NCBI GenBank assembly: GCA_963837025.1
Contig: CAWILT010000002.1
Location: forward strand, 682,001-746,000
Reading direction: 5' to 3'
Length of the DNA: 64,000 nt
From: JALZUV01 sp963837025
Lineage (GTDB): Bacteria; Pseudomonadota; Alphaproteobacteria; Rickettsiales; JALZUV01
The number at the start of each line of letters is the position of its first letter. Position 1 is the stretch's first letter. Below, one piece after another: positions 9,265 through 18,889 of the stretch. Position numbers and translations under genes: made by a program. The notes below the pieces were generated by a model that was not told the origin of the DNA, searched no databases, and saw only the letters and a list, made by a program, of their open reading frames with translations.

Positions 9265-10407
9265 TTACGAAATTAAATTTTCTACTAGCCCTTGCGTCAG
9301 CGCATTTAACATCAGCTGGCCTTGGGATGTAGGCGTGAGATGGTTTTGATTATAGTGTATCAGACCCTCTTCGCGCAGCGCTTCTAAATAGGGTTGCGGC
9401 CAAATATGGGTGCCAATCGCCAAGCCCTCATGCAGGCGAAGCCCCATCAAAATCTGTTCTTGGTAGATAGTTGGCGCATCTAGTGCTTCCATTGCCTCAT
9501 TACCATGGCCATATTCGCGCACGGCGCTTAACCATTTTTCGGGGCTACGGTGGTTGAGGGTGGCATAGCGTGTTCCGTCTGCTGCATCGAGTCGTCCGTG
9601 TGCGCCTGGGCCAATGCCCACATAGCTTTGCCCGCGCCATATATGCACATTATGTTTTGCCTCGCCATGTGGTTTGGCGTGATTTGAAATTTCGTAAGCG
9701 GGCATGTTAGCTGCCTGCATCAAGCTTTGCGTTAGCTCATAAAATTCAGCAGCCAATTCTTCCTCGGGCATTACAATTTTGCCTGCTTTATGCTGATGAA
9801 AAAACTGCGTTCCTTGTTCAATCGTTAATTGATAAAGCGACAGATGATTGCCCGCAAAAGGCAGCGCCCGCGTAAGTTCAGCTTCCCACTGCGCCAGCGT
9901 TTGCTGGGGCAGGGCATAAATTAAATCGAAGCTATAGCGGTCAAAAATGCTAGACGCTAATTCTAACGCTTGCAATGCCTCAGTCACATTATGCTCGCGC
10001 CCTAAAAATGCCAGCGCGGCAAGGTCAAGCGATTGAATGCCTGTTGATAATCGATTCACCCCAGCATGCCGCAAATCGCGCAACTTTGCATTTTCGGTGC
10101 TAGTAGGGTTGGCCTCCAACGTAATTTCAATATCGGCTGCAAAGCCAAATAAATCTTCCGCCTTTTCTATCAAGGCTGCAGCAATTTTAGGCGGCATGAG
10201 CGAAGGTGTTCCCCCTCCAAAAAAAATGGAGGTTAAAGGCCGCGTATCAGCCTGAGCATGATACCACTTTAATTCAGCCAATAATGCATTATGCCAAGCG
10301 GCTTCATTTACCGTATCGCGCACATGACTGTTAAAATCACAATAGGGGCATTTCTTTTTGCAAAACGGCCAGTGAATATATAAAGCGTGGCTAGTATTTT
10401 TCAACAT
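9265..10407 (-). CDS. hemW: HemW-like radical SAM heme chaperone
   Basis: 380 residues. The N-terminal radical-SAM cluster motif CKKKCPYCDF (C16, C20, C23) is followed by FFGGGTPSLM and the HemN-type pattern (ETLEANPT, VNRLSTGIQSLD, DLIYALPQQT). The length and this first motif fit HemW, which binds heme, rather than true coproporphyrinogen dehydrogenase HemN. It is divergent from the unknown gene at 10427 and has no close operon partner. Confidence 0.9.
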   Translation of the reverse strand: MLKNTSHALYIHWPFCKKKCPYCDFNSHVRDTVNEAAWHNALLAELKWYHAQADTRPLTSIFFGGGTPSLMPPKIAAALIEKAEDLFGFAADIEITLEANPTSTENAKLRDLRHAGVNRLSTGIQSLDLAALAFLGREHNVTEALQALELASSIFDRYSFDLIYALPQQTLAQWEAELTRALPFAGNHLSLYQLTIEQGTQFFHQHKAGKIVMPEEELAAEFYELTQSLMQAANMPAYEISNHAKPHGEAKHNVHIWRGQSYVGIGPGAHGRLDAADGTRYATLNHRSPEKWLSAVREYGHGNEAMEALDAPTIYQEQILMGLRLHEGLAIGTHIWPQPYLEALREEGLIHYNQNHLTPTSQGQLMLNALTQGLVENLIS

Positions 10408-10426
10408 TCACGCTTATTATAGGGTT

Positions 10427-11260
10427 ATGCCACCTCGCTCCAGCAATAAAGACGCCCTCATTCCGCTCTTAAACGAATTATATCAGCGCATTTACGATGC
10501 TGAAGCTGCTATTGGCTTATTTGTGGGGTCAAACGATCATCGTCCTCGAATTGAGCGCTTTCACGATGCAATTCGTGCCTATACCAGCGGCGTATCGCCC
10601 TACACTGCACATAGTCGTTTGGCGCTTGAGCAGCTAGCATGGGATATTTCCATGTTACGCACCATTCAGGCTAACCCGTTGCAACCCATGCCCAATTCGC
10701 ACAAACAATCGGCAGGCACGCAAGTAGCCGTGCGCACGCCCAATGCGGTGGGCGATGTAGGCAACCCGCACGCCCATGCGCGCGAATTAAAAAGCCAGCT
10801 TGCGCAAGATTATAAAAATTATGCGGTGATGTTTACCGCGATTTTGGCCGAAACCGCGGATATGAACCATGCCAGCCGTATGGATGAAAAAGATGCAATT
10901 GTCGAACAAATGGCCACAATGCGCGGTAAATTATCGGGCAAATTAACCGATTTACAAAAGCTGGCAGGCAGCACCATTTACGATCCTGAAATTTTGGCCA
11001 ATGTGCAATCGCTGCTGCCCAAAGAAATACTCACCACCGACAAAGCCACAGCAGCGCTCAACCAAGCGATGCACCGCATTGACGGCCAGCAGAAAAACTT
11101 GGATGCTACGCACGTTACATGGCTTTCAGGCCAGTTAGCCATGTATGAGCAAGGCAAAGAAGTGGTGCAGCAATTGATGCAAAAAGGCATGAATATAGCG
11201 GGAAAATTTCTGGAAGAAGCTATGGGCAGGGGCGGTCAAGGCCAAGGGCGTGGATATTGA
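10427..11260 (+). CDS. Hypothetical helical protein
   Basis: 277 residues with no domain I recognise. It is mostly predicted helix with many Ala, Gln and charged residues, no signal peptide and no membrane segment, and it ends in a Gly-rich tail (GRGGQGQGRGY). It starts about 20 bases from the divergent hemW and ends about 36 bases before hisS, so it may be co-transcribed with hisS. Codon use looks like that of its host neighbours. Confidence 0.7.
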   Translation: MPPRSSNKDALIPLLNELYQRIYDAEAAIGLFVGSNDHRPRIERFHDAIRAYTSGVSPYTAHSRLALEQLAWDISMLRTIQANPLQPMPNSHKQSAGTQVAVRTPNAVGDVGNPHAHARELKSQLAQDYKNYAVMFTAILAETADMNHASRMDEKDAIVEQMATMRGKLSGKLTDLQKLAGSTIYDPEILANVQSLLPKEILTTDKATAALNQAMHRIDGQQKNLDATHVTWLSGQLAMYEQGKEVVQQLMQKGMNIAGKFLEEAMGRGGQGQGRGY

Positions 11261-11296
11261 TTGCGCCGCCATGCGTAATTGGCTAAGCCTCTATGC

Positions 11297-12538
11297 ATGA
11301 GCAAAACCCTACAGCCCGTTCGCGGTACGCATGATATTTTACCCGATGAATCGCGCGCGCGTCGTCACATTATTTCCACAGCATTCGCACTAGCTGAACG
11401 CTATGGCTATGGTGAAATTTCAACACCTATATTTGAATTTTCAGAGGTGTTTCACCGCACCTTAGGCGATAGCTCTGATGTGGTATCGAAAGAAACCTAT
11501 AGCTTTGAAGATAGGGGCGGCGAATCGCTTACCTTGCGGCCTGAATTTACCGCCAGTGTGGTGCGCGCAGTATTATCAAACGGCTTGCAACAGCAACTGC
11601 CTTGCCGCTTTGCTTATACCGGCCCTGCCTTTCGCTATGAGCGCCCGCAAAAGGGTCGCATGCGACAATTCCATCAAATTGGCATGGAATGTTTAGGCGT
11701 GGCAGACCCGCTGGCCGATATTGAATCCATTGCATTGGCGTGGGATGTGTTGCGTGCGCTGGGTTTAAAAGAGTGCGTTACCCTAGAGCTTAACAGCCTT
11801 GGCGATGCCGCTAGCCGCGAAGCATATCGCGCTGCGTTGGTAGAATATTTTAACAATCATCAAGCCCAATTATCACCCGATAGCCGCGTGCGTTTAGCCA
11901 AAAACCCGCTACGCATTTTAGATTCAAAAGATGAAGGCGATCGCACCTTAATTGCAAATGCCCCCGATATGAAAGCTAGTTTTACGGATGAGGCAAATTA
12001 CTTCTTTGCTCGCGTGACCGCTGGGTTAAATAGCCTAGGCATCGCCTACACCCTCAATAATCGCTTAGTGCGTGGGCTGGATTATTATAACCATACCGTA
12101 TTTGAATTTACGTGTAATAAACTGGGTGCGCAAAGCACCGTGCTTGCGGGTGGTCGATATGATGGATTGATGGAAATGATGGGCGGGCAGCCTACAGCCG
12201 GCATCGGATGGGCAGCAGGAATTGAGCGCTTATTAATTGCTATTGAACAAAGCGAGCTGCCTGTAGCGCCGCAACCTGTTGTGCTGATTCCACTAGGGGA
12301 TGCAGCAATGGCCAAAGCGCTTACATTAGCACACGAGCTACGCCAAGCGGGTGTTTCCGTATTATATGAACCGAATGGCAATATGGGCAAGCGCATGAAA
12401 AAGGCCGATAAAGCCAATGCCAGCCACGCTATAATTTTTGGCGATGCCGAGCTGGCTAGCAACCAAGCGCAGCTGAAAAATCTTAAATCGGGTGAGCAGC
12501 AATCGGTAGATTTTGCTCAGATCGCCACTCAATTTTAG
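11297..12538 (+). CDS. hisS: Histidyl-tRNA synthetase
   Basis: Class II synthetase: VRGTHDILPDESRARR at the N-terminus, motif 2 YERPQKGRMRQFHQIG, the HisA loop LVRGLDYYNHTVFEF, motif 3 AGIGWAAGIERLL, and a C-terminal anticodon-binding domain (VVLIPLGD... LRQAGVSVLYE). The ATG at 11297 gives the usual N-terminus; the open frame extends upstream only to a TTG. It follows the hypothetical gene at 10427 on the same strand. Confidence 0.95.
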   Translation: MSKTLQPVRGTHDILPDESRARRHIISTAFALAERYGYGEISTPIFEFSEVFHRTLGDSSDVVSKETYSFEDRGGESLTLRPEFTASVVRAVLSNGLQQQLPCRFAYTGPAFRYERPQKGRMRQFHQIGMECLGVADPLADIESIALAWDVLRALGLKECVTLELNSLGDAASREAYRAALVEYFNNHQAQLSPDSRVRLAKNPLRILDSKDEGDRTLIANAPDMKASFTDEANYFFARVTAGLNSLGIAYTLNNRLVRGLDYYNHTVFEFTCNKLGAQSTVLAGGRYDGLMEMMGGQPTAGIGWAAGIERLLIAIEQSELPVAPQPVVLIPLGDAAMAKALTLAHELRQAGVSVLYEPNGNMGKRMKKADKANASHAIIFGDAELASNQAQLKNLKSGEQQSVDFAQIATQF

Positions 12539-12540
12539 GC

Positions 12541-12580
12541 AAAAAAAAGCAATCATCTTCCGGTTAAGGATGATGATTGC
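12541..12580 (-). terminator. Terminator between convergent genes
   Basis: A hairpin with 13-base arms (GCAATCATCTTCC against GGATGATGATTGC, one mismatch) and a 6-base loop at 12549-12580 is preceded on the plus strand by eight A. Read on the minus strand this is a stem followed by a T8 run, so it should terminate the gene at 12597-13163. It may also slow read-through from hisS. Confidence 0.75.
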
Positions 12581-12596
12581 TAGTTTGGTATGAGCA

Positions 12597-13163
12597 TTAC
12601 CAAAAGCGTGTTAAGCCAATGGATATGCCTTGTTCGTCTGAGATGAACTCAGCACGAAATAGGCGCGGCAGCTCCAGTGCCAAGGGGATGTAACCCGAAC
12701 CTTGGCTGATGTTAACGAGAAACTCGTTTTGCTCCACCGGTGTAACGGTGATGCTGAATCCATCGTTCTGGAACTCCCACGTGTCGGAATTTATCCGCTT
12801 GCGCGTGCTGTATTCGCCAATGCCGTCAATCACAAATGCAACTTCAGGGTACGAAGCCTGAAGCAACATTTTGCCATCATCATTGCTAATAATTTTGGTA
12901 ATCTGTGCGTCAAACTGCATGGTTAGCGTCGCATGGAAGCTTGAGGTGCTTCCAGCGCTGTCCAGCAACACGAGTTCGGTCACTGAATCGCTTTGGAATT
13001 TCAACAGCAAAATGGTGGTATCGCTGTTTTTCCAGAACAATGCGGGTTGCTCGTCCGGATCATGATTGTAATGAGCCGGATGGGTTACCCCATTTTGAAA
13101 AACCTCCTGCGCAAAGGCGGGGAGGGTGGCTAGCATAAATGCCAGCGTGAGAATTTTTCTCAT
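12597..13163 (-). CDS. Hypothetical secreted protein
   Basis: About 188 residues from the ATG at 13163, which gives a clean Sec signal peptide (MRKILTLAFMLATLPAFA, then AQ). The mature part is rich in beta-strand-like alternation and aromatic residues (WEFQNDGFSITVTPV, LFRAEFISDEQGISIGL) with no cysteines. I recognise no family. It is monocistronic and ends at the terminator at 12541-12580. Confidence 0.65.
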   Translation of the reverse strand: MRKILTLAFMLATLPAFAQEVFQNGVTHPAHYNHDPDEQPALFWKNSDTTILLLKFQSDSVTELVLLDSAGSTSSFHATLTMQFDAQITKIISNDDGKMLLQASYPEVAFVIDGIGEYSTRKRINSDTWEFQNDGFSITVTPVEQNEFLVNISQGSGYIPLALELPRLFRAEFISDEQGISIGLTRFW

Positions 13164-13411
13164 GTGTGTAAGTTTTAGGCCTAAAGGCAGAGTGTAAAAA
13201 CACATTTAAAATGTAGTGTACAAAACTGCACAAAAGGCCAAGTTAAAAAAGGCAAAAAATATCTTGATGAAGATACCATTTGCAACGCTGCACAGCAAGC
13301 CTGTCACACAATCTTCATAAAGCACGTTTGGCAAGCGCCTGAGGCGTTACATCCTTGCTGGCATTGCGCTAAAATGCTATTACCAAGTGAGTTAAATTGC
13401 GGAGTAGCCTT

Positions 13412-14065
13412 ATGTCATCCATCAAAATTGCCCCATCCATTCTATCGGCTGATTTTGCCAAGCTGGGCGAAGAGATTCGGGCGATTGATAAAGCAGGCGC
13501 TGATTACATCCATATTGATGTGATGGATGGCCATTTTGTGCCTAACCTAACGCTTGGCCCGCCATTGATTAAAAAGTTAAAACCCCATACGCAAAAACCT
13601 TTCGATGTGCATTTAATGATTGATCCGGTTGATCCCCTCATCCCTGATTTTTGCGATGCAGGCGCTGATATTCTAACCATTCATATTGAAGCGGGCGTGC
13701 ACCATCATCGCACCCTGCAAATGATTCGTGATTTGGGTGTAAAGCCGGGCATTACCTTAGTGCCATCCACCCCCGCTTCCGCCATTGCTGAGCTGGTTGA
13801 ATATGTAGATTTAATCTTGGTCATGTCGGTTAACCCGGGTTTTGGCGGGCAGAAATTTATTGAATCGCAGCTACGTAAGGTGTCGGAAATTCGACAAATG
13901 ATTGATGCAACTGGCCGCGATATTCTGCTGGAAGTGGATGGCGGCATCACCCCCGCAAATTGCCGTCAAGTGATTGATGCAGGTGCTACTATGTTGGTGG
14001 CTGGCTCAGCCGTGTTTAACCATCAAGATGGCTATGCAAATGCCATTCAAAAGCTGCGAGGATAG
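13412..14065 (+). CDS. rpe: Ribulose-phosphate 3-epimerase
   Basis: A TIM-barrel epimerase of normal length (217 residues). Visible are IAPSILSADFAKLGEE, the metal-binding HIDVMDGHFVPNLTLG, DVHLMI, VMSVNPGFGGQKF and LEVDGGITPAN. It interconverts ribulose-5-phosphate and xylulose-5-phosphate. The ATG at 13412 is preceded by GGAG at 13401-13404, so I rejected the TTG at 13397. The heparinase-like gene follows 4 bases after the stop, a neighbour pair common in alphaproteobacteria. Confidence 0.95.
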   Translation: MSSIKIAPSILSADFAKLGEEIRAIDKAGADYIHIDVMDGHFVPNLTLGPPLIKKLKPHTQKPFDVHLMIDPVDPLIPDFCDAGADILTIHIEAGVHHHRTLQMIRDLGVKPGITLVPSTPASAIAELVEYVDLILVMSVNPGFGGQKFIESQLRKVSEIRQMIDATGRDILLEVDGGITPANCRQVIDAGATMLVAGSAVFNHQDGYANAIQKLRG

Positions 14066-14069
14066 CCGC

Positions 14070-15761
14070 TTGGTCAGCCCGCGTCTCATCATCATCAAAC
14101 GCAAATGTGAGTTGCTCTACCGCAAACATACGCGCGAAAGCCGGTTTTTAGCGCACCTCATTTTAATTAAATTGCGTCTATGGCTAGTGCCCATATGGCA
14201 ATTAGAGCCAGCTGAATATTTAAAAGTGCCGCAAGACCCATGGCCAGGTGATACTGATAAAGGCCAAGCCCTATTAGATGAAACTTTTTGCGCCGATATG
14301 GGTGGCGATGCCTATGTGGTCTTTTGGGAATGCAGCAAAAAACTCGCATATCCTATTCAGCGTAATTTACATGAATTTCAATGGCTAAGGCATTTGTCCG
14401 CCAATAAAAACCGCGATTTAGCCGCTCAAAAAGCGCGTGATTTAATCGATGAATGGCACGAAACGCTAGCCAACAATAAAATGGCGCGCCGCTATAACAC
14501 CCGTGCAGAAAGATTCACGAGCCAGTTGCAATATCAAAAACTGCTAGCCGATGGCGCATCGGAAAGTTGGTTGCAGCAGCAAAACAAATACCTGCATCAA
14601 GAATTTATTATTCTGGCCGATTATTACCGGCGCAATGGCACGCATGTGGGTATGAGCGTGATGAAAGGCCTTTTCTGTGCAAGCTTGGTGATGCCCCGCG
14701 CAGCATTTATCTTGCGTCGTTTAAACCGTGATTTAAAGCCCGCAATCAAAAAACGCCTTTATCCAGATGGTGGGCACCGTTCGCGTAGCCCCGAATGGCA
14801 CCGCTGGGATGTAGGTGTGCTCATCGAAATCCGTTCCATGCTCAAAGAATACCATATCGTGGTTGATTCTGAGCTTGATGAACTAATTCAGAATGCGCTT
14901 GATGCTATGGCCACTTTCATGCATGGCGACAATAAACTGGCCTGCTTCCACGATTCGATTGAACAGCGCGTGGATATGTTTATCAACCTGTGGCAAGTGT
15001 GGCGAAAACCAAAACCGCTAGCGCAGAAAACTTTGCCCAATACAGGTTTTGTGCATTTGAAGCGCAAAGATTCCACCCTTATTTTCGATGTAGGCTATCG
15101 CCCTCAGCGTAGCATTCATCATCACGCCTCACCCTTGGCATTTGAATTTAGCCGCCCCAATGCACGCGCCATTGTTAATTGCGGCGCGTATCGTGGCGAT
15201 AATCCGGCTTGGAAAGGTTTATCAGGCCACACCGCCGCGCATTCCACGCTTGCGCTTGATCATTATGATGCGTGGGGTAAAGGCATTGACGACATCAAAT
15301 TTAAAATTGGAAAATGTTTGGTGGAAGAAACTGAAAGCCATCTTAATGTGGTGGCTAATCATTTTGGGTATGCCGATAAGCTAGGCTTTATTCATGAACG
15401 CCGCGTAACCGTTTCAGATGATGGATTGGAAATATCCGGCTGTGATTCGCTAATGCCAACGCCAAAATCCGCGCTATTTCCCGATGATAAAGCGCAAAAT
15501 GTGTATATTCGTTTCCACCTACATCCCAGCGCAAAGGTTGAAAAGATTACGCCACAGGCCTTAACCGTCAAATTAAAGAATGGCGAGCTTTGGGAATTTA
15601 CCGTGGAAGATAATGCCTATTTGCCGCTCGTTGAGGAAAGTGTTTATTTAGGTGAAAACGGTGCGCCGCAACCGACTTATCAGTTTGTTATTGCTTCGCA
15701 TATGCCTGAGGAATTCAAAACCCATCGCTTTGCGTGGAAATTTACACTCATTAAGAGTTAA
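14070..15761 (+). CDS. Heparinase II/III family protein
   Basis: About 563 residues if the TTG at 14070 is the start; the open frame runs further upstream but lies inside rpe. The N-terminal half is an alpha/alpha-barrel (GGHRSRSPEWHRWDVGVLIEIRSML). The C-terminal half is the beta-sandwich of heparinase II/III-type lyases (STLIFDVG, HHASPLAFEFS, INCGAYRG, HSTLALD). Alphaproteobacterial members next to rpe are of unknown substrate. No signal peptide is seen. The start codon is uncertain. Confidence 0.8.
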   Translation: MVSPRLIIIKRKCELLYRKHTRESRFLAHLILIKLRLWLVPIWQLEPAEYLKVPQDPWPGDTDKGQALLDETFCADMGGDAYVVFWECSKKLAYPIQRNLHEFQWLRHLSANKNRDLAAQKARDLIDEWHETLANNKMARRYNTRAERFTSQLQYQKLLADGASESWLQQQNKYLHQEFIILADYYRRNGTHVGMSVMKGLFCASLVMPRAAFILRRLNRDLKPAIKKRLYPDGGHRSRSPEWHRWDVGVLIEIRSMLKEYHIVVDSELDELIQNALDAMATFMHGDNKLACFHDSIEQRVDMFINLWQVWRKPKPLAQKTLPNTGFVHLKRKDSTLIFDVGYRPQRSIHHHASPLAFEFSRPNARAIVNCGAYRGDNPAWKGLSGHTAAHSTLALDHYDAWGKGIDDIKFKIGKCLVEETESHLNVVANHFGYADKLGFIHERRVTVSDDGLEISGCDSLMPTPKSALFPDDKAQNVYIRFHLHPSAKVEKITPQALTVKLKNGELWEFTVEDNAYLPLVEESVYLGENGAPQPTYQFVIASHMPEEFKTHRFAWKFTLIKS

Positions 15762-15841
15762 TATCCGCATTTTCCGCTAGCCGTTTTAAACGATATCTGT
15801 TATCCAACGCCACGTTCATACATACCAGCATGAATATCCGT

Positions 15842-15918
<77 letters not shown>

Positions 15919-15927
15919 ATTTACTAA

Positions 15928-15964
15928 TTACGAACCGTTCTAACGCCAGTTATGAGCGGTTTTT
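15928..15964 (+). terminator. Terminator after tRNA-Pro
   Basis: AACCGTTC pairs with GAGCGGTT (one G-T pair) around a loop and is followed by T6, directly behind the tRNA. Confidence 0.7.
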
Positions 15965-16318
15965 TAATGCCAAAAACCCCAGTTTCTGCGCCGTTTTCGG
16001 GCGCAACCTGTTCACAAGCTCAGTCCATCATTTCCATGAAAACAGGCTTTGTACCCTCAAAATACCCCCATTCGTCTAAAAACCTGTCGGCTACTCTGCA
16101 AACGACCATCAGGTTGTGAAGCTAGGTTTTTCAATGGTTCCAGCGCATCAGAATTTTTTGCAGTTCGAAAGAATAATCGCCCATCAAAAAAACTTTCGAA
16201 AAGTTTTATTTTTTATCGTCGTTTTTCAAACCCTTTGCAGACCTGAAGAAAGTGAGAGTTTTCGCTGGACTAAGTGCCAAAGCGAAGCATTCATGTCTAA
16301 AAACGAAGGGAAAAAACG
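15965..16318 (+). promoter_or_regulatory. Left prophage border and first TCGTCG-N15-GCAGACCT promoter motif
   Basis: No gene is seen here. The left attachment half-site should lie in this stretch, because large serine recombinases are usually encoded next to it; I could not find a matching repeat at the right end. At 16216-16244 stands TCGTCG, 15 bases, then GCAGACCT, the same bipartite motif at the same spacing as at 18524 and 19473. It precedes the DUF2924 gene with a leader of about 75 bases. Confidence 0.55.
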
Positions 16319-16750
16319 ATGCAAAACAACATCTTAGAAAGAGATATTGCAGAACTGAATTATATGCCGATGGCACATCTCAAAGGGCTTTGGCAAAGCT
16401 ATTACAACACGCCGGCGCCGCATTTTAATAAGCTTACGCTGGTCAATAAACTCGCCTACCGCATGCAAGAGTTAGAATATGGCGGCCTGCCACAAGAGGT
16501 TATCAATTTGCTGATGGATTACGGCTATGGCGTCAAGAAGAAGCGCAAACGCAAAGCCATGAAGCCCGTCGTTGGCACACGTCTGATGCGGGAATATGAA
16601 GGCGAAGAGCATTATATCACTGTTCTGTCAAAGGGTTATGAATATCAGGGCAAAACCTATAAAAGCCTCAGCGCTATAGCCAAGCGGATCACAGGCACAA
16701 ACTGGAACGGCAATTTGTTCTTTGGCCTGATTGCACGGGGGCATGCGTGA
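16319..16750 (+). CDS. DUF2924 family phage protein
   Basis: 143 residues: ERDIAELNYMPMAHLKGLWQSYYNTPAP, then LAYRMQELEYGGL, and a C-terminal half with GTRLMREYEGEEHYITVLSKGYEYQGKTYKSLSAIAKRITG. This matches the DUF2924 pattern, a partner nearly always found directly before the recombinase in alphaproteobacterial prophages; the function is unknown, possibly DNA binding or a recombination directionality role (inference). Its stop overlaps the recombinase start. Confidence 0.8.
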   Translation: MQNNILERDIAELNYMPMAHLKGLWQSYYNTPAPHFNKLTLVNKLAYRMQELEYGGLPQEVINLLMDYGYGVKKKRKRKAMKPVVGTRLMREYEGEEHYITVLSKGYEYQGKTYKSLSAIAKRITGTNWNGNLFFGLIARGHA

Positions 16751-18087
16751 TGGAAAAGAAAAAGGTTATTCGCTGCGCTGTTTATACCCGTAAATCAACC
16801 GAAGAAGGACTTGAGCAACAATATAACACGCTGGATGCCCAGCGTGATGCGGGTGAGAGTTATATCCAGTCCCAGTGCCATGAAGGCTGGGAGGTGCTAC
16901 CCACACGGTATGATGATGGTGGCTTCACGGGTGGGAATATGGATCGTCCCGCATTAAAGCGCCTGATTGAAGATATTAAGGCCAAAAAGATTGATGTGGT
17001 GGTGGTTTATAAAATTGATCGTTTGTCACGCTCATTGGCAGACTTTGCACAGATGGTGCAGATTTTTGATGAGCATGATGTGAGCTTTGTATCCGTTACC
17101 CAGCATTTTAATACCAAGGATTCCATGGGGCGATTAACGCTGAATATCCTGTTCAGCTTTGCTCAGTTTGAGCGTGAAGTTATTGGCGAACGTATTCGCG
17201 ATAAATTTGCGGCATCCAAACAAAAAGGCATATTTATGGGCGGAGCATTGCCGCTTGGCTACAACTCGGTGGATCGTAAACTGGTTGTTGTATCGGAAGA
17301 AGCGGCGCTGGTGGAGCATATTTTCAAACGATATGTGCAGATCAAATCAATCGGGCAAATCATCAAAGAGCTCGATCTCAAAGGCTATAGAACGAAGATG
17401 TACGAAAGTGGCACGGGTAATTTACGCGGTGGGCGTAAGTTTAACCGGCAGTATATCTATCGGATTTTGAATAATCCGCTTTATCTTAGCCAGATTGTTC
17501 ACAAAGATAAAATCTATCCAGGGCAGCATGATGCCATTATTTCTCAAGAGCTCTGGGATGATGTTCACGCCATTTTATCGCAGGATCGTGTGAAACGAGG
17601 CAATCACAACAAAAACACAAACCCCTCTCTTTTGCGCGGCATGGTGCGATGCGGATGTTGTGACAGTGCGATGACACCAACCTTTACGAAAAAGGATGGG
17701 CGTATCTACCGCTATTACACACCAACCAGTGCTATACATCATGGTTATGAATCCTGCAAGGTTGGTCCAGTTCCAGCAGCAGAGATTGATGCGCTGGCGG
17801 TTGGGCATATCCGTAAATTTATTGAAAGCCCCGAGATCATCACACAAACCCATGCCAAGCTTCAATCCAGTGATGAATGTCCGCATGATTTTGGTTTGCA
17901 GGAGCTTCGTGAGCATATCGGCGATTTTGATGGTTTTTGGAAATCATTAAAACTAGGGGAGCGGAACAGGATGGCAGAGATTTTGGTGAAAAACGTCACA
18001 ATCACCAATGACGAAGTAGCCATTGATATGCGTCTGGATGGTTTCACCACAATTACTAACACATTTACGAAAGGAGATTTTTTATAA
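16750..18087 (+). CDS. Large serine recombinase (phage integrase)
   Basis: 445 residues. The resolvase catalytic domain (about 6-150) has the nucleophile Ser16 in VYTRKSTEEGL, followed by VVVYKIDRLSRSLADF, FGQ-like FSFAQFEREVIGERI and RDK. A recombinase domain (about 165-280) leads to a zinc ribbon (CGCCDSAM). The coiled-coil tip that joins synaptic partners is short. The C-terminus keeps ILVKNVTITNDEVAIDMRLDG. It should integrate and, with a directionality factor, excise the element. The start is ATG 16750; a GTG three bases upstream is possible. Confidence 0.93.
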   Translation: MEKKKVIRCAVYTRKSTEEGLEQQYNTLDAQRDAGESYIQSQCHEGWEVLPTRYDDGGFTGGNMDRPALKRLIEDIKAKKIDVVVVYKIDRLSRSLADFAQMVQIFDEHDVSFVSVTQHFNTKDSMGRLTLNILFSFAQFEREVIGERIRDKFAASKQKGIFMGGALPLGYNSVDRKLVVVSEEAALVEHIFKRYVQIKSIGQIIKELDLKGYRTKMYESGTGNLRGGRKFNRQYIYRILNNPLYLSQIVHKDKIYPGQHDAIISQELWDDVHAILSQDRVKRGNHNKNTNPSLLRGMVRCGCCDSAMTPTFTKKDGRIYRYYTPTSAIHHGYESCKVGPVPAAEIDALAVGHIRKFIESPEIITQTHAKLQSSDECPHDFGLQELREHIGDFDGFWKSLKLGERNRMAEILVKNVTITNDEVAIDMRLDGFTTITNTFTKGDFL

Positions 18088-18509
18088 TGACAACAATATC
18101 AGTCAATGAAGCGCTGGACACGTTGCACATTCGCATCCCGATGCAATTTAGCCGTCGAAGCTCCCGCAAGATGATTGTGGGGCCAGATGGCAAAACGCTC
18201 AGTGAAATGATTGACCCTGAAGCAGATAATACGGATTACACGTTTATATCAGCGCTGGGTAAAGCCTTCTCGTGGCAACGCATGCTTGATGAGGGAAAAT
18301 ATGCAACGCCAAAAGAACTGGCGCAAAAAGAGAATGTAGAAGTCACCCATATGTATCGTGTGATGCGCCTGACGCTTCTTGCCCCTGACATCATCGAAGC
18401 GGTTTTAAATGGCAAGCAACCCCGCACACTTACTCTGCAAAATGTGGTGCGTGGTTTTCCGATTTCTTGGCAGGAGCAACGAAAGGTCTTCGGCTTTACA
18501 CATGAATAA
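18087..18509 (+). CDS. Recombinase-linked HTH protein (ParB-like)
   Basis: 140 residues. The part from about 70 to 125 has a helix-turn-helix (ATPKELAQKENVEVTHMYRVMRLTLLAPDIIEAVLNGKQP) like the DNA-binding domain of ParB/KorB. This type of protein follows the serine recombinase in many alphaproteobacterial prophages. Its start overlaps the recombinase stop, so it is made from the same mRNA. A regulatory or excision role is inferred only from position. Confidence 0.7.
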   Translation: MTTISVNEALDTLHIRIPMQFSRRSSRKMIVGPDGKTLSEMIDPEADNTDYTFISALGKAFSWQRMLDEGKYATPKELAQKENVEVTHMYRVMRLTLLAPDIIEAVLNGKQPRTLTLQNVVRGFPISWQEQRKVFGFTHE

Positions 18510-18523
18510 AAATTCAAAAAGTT

Positions 18524-18586
18524 TCGTCGCTTTGTAAAAATTCTGCAGACCTAACCCATCAGGACAAACCAAATTGGAGAAACCTG
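18524..18586 (+). promoter_or_regulatory. Second TCGTCG-N15-GCAGACCT motif
   Basis: TCGTCG at 18524-18529 and GCAGACCT at 18545-18552, exactly 15 bases apart, then AGGACAAAC and a ribosome site before the small ORF at 18587. Confidence 0.6.
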
Positions 18587-18751
18587 ATGGAAACAAACAT
18601 AAAAACAGATGCCACTGCTAATATTTCTGAAATTGCCGAAATATTGGCGGCGGCAATCATTCGCCAAGTAAAAAGCCCTTCGATTCGCTTGGAAAACACA
18701 TCTTTGTATGATGATAAAGATCATACAACCGCAACCAAAAAATATGAATGA
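18587..18751 (+). CDS. Small phage ORF (54 residues)
   Basis: 54 codons starting METNIKTDATANISEIAEIL. TTGGAG lies before the ATG, and the gene lies just downstream of the second bipartite promoter motif. The segment ISEIAEILAAAIIRQVK is typical of short ORFs in this position in related prophages. Function unknown. Confidence 0.6.
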   Translation: METNIKTDATANISEIAEILAAAIIRQVKSPSIRLENTSLYDDKDHTTATKKYE

Positions 18752-18889
18752 TTTGAGCTACTTCCTTGGTAATAAGGCTTTCTCATACATCATGCATAAT
18801 ATGATTGTATTTTTATAAGATTAACAGCTTCTAATTGAACCATTTTTTGCTTTTTTTCTTTCTGAGTTCCACAACTTGGAGAAGAAAAA

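Noticed and set aside
13974..14069. Upstream extension of the heparinase-like ORF
   Set aside because: This part lies wholly within rpe in another frame and gives no conserved sequence; the TTG at 14070 is more likely the start.
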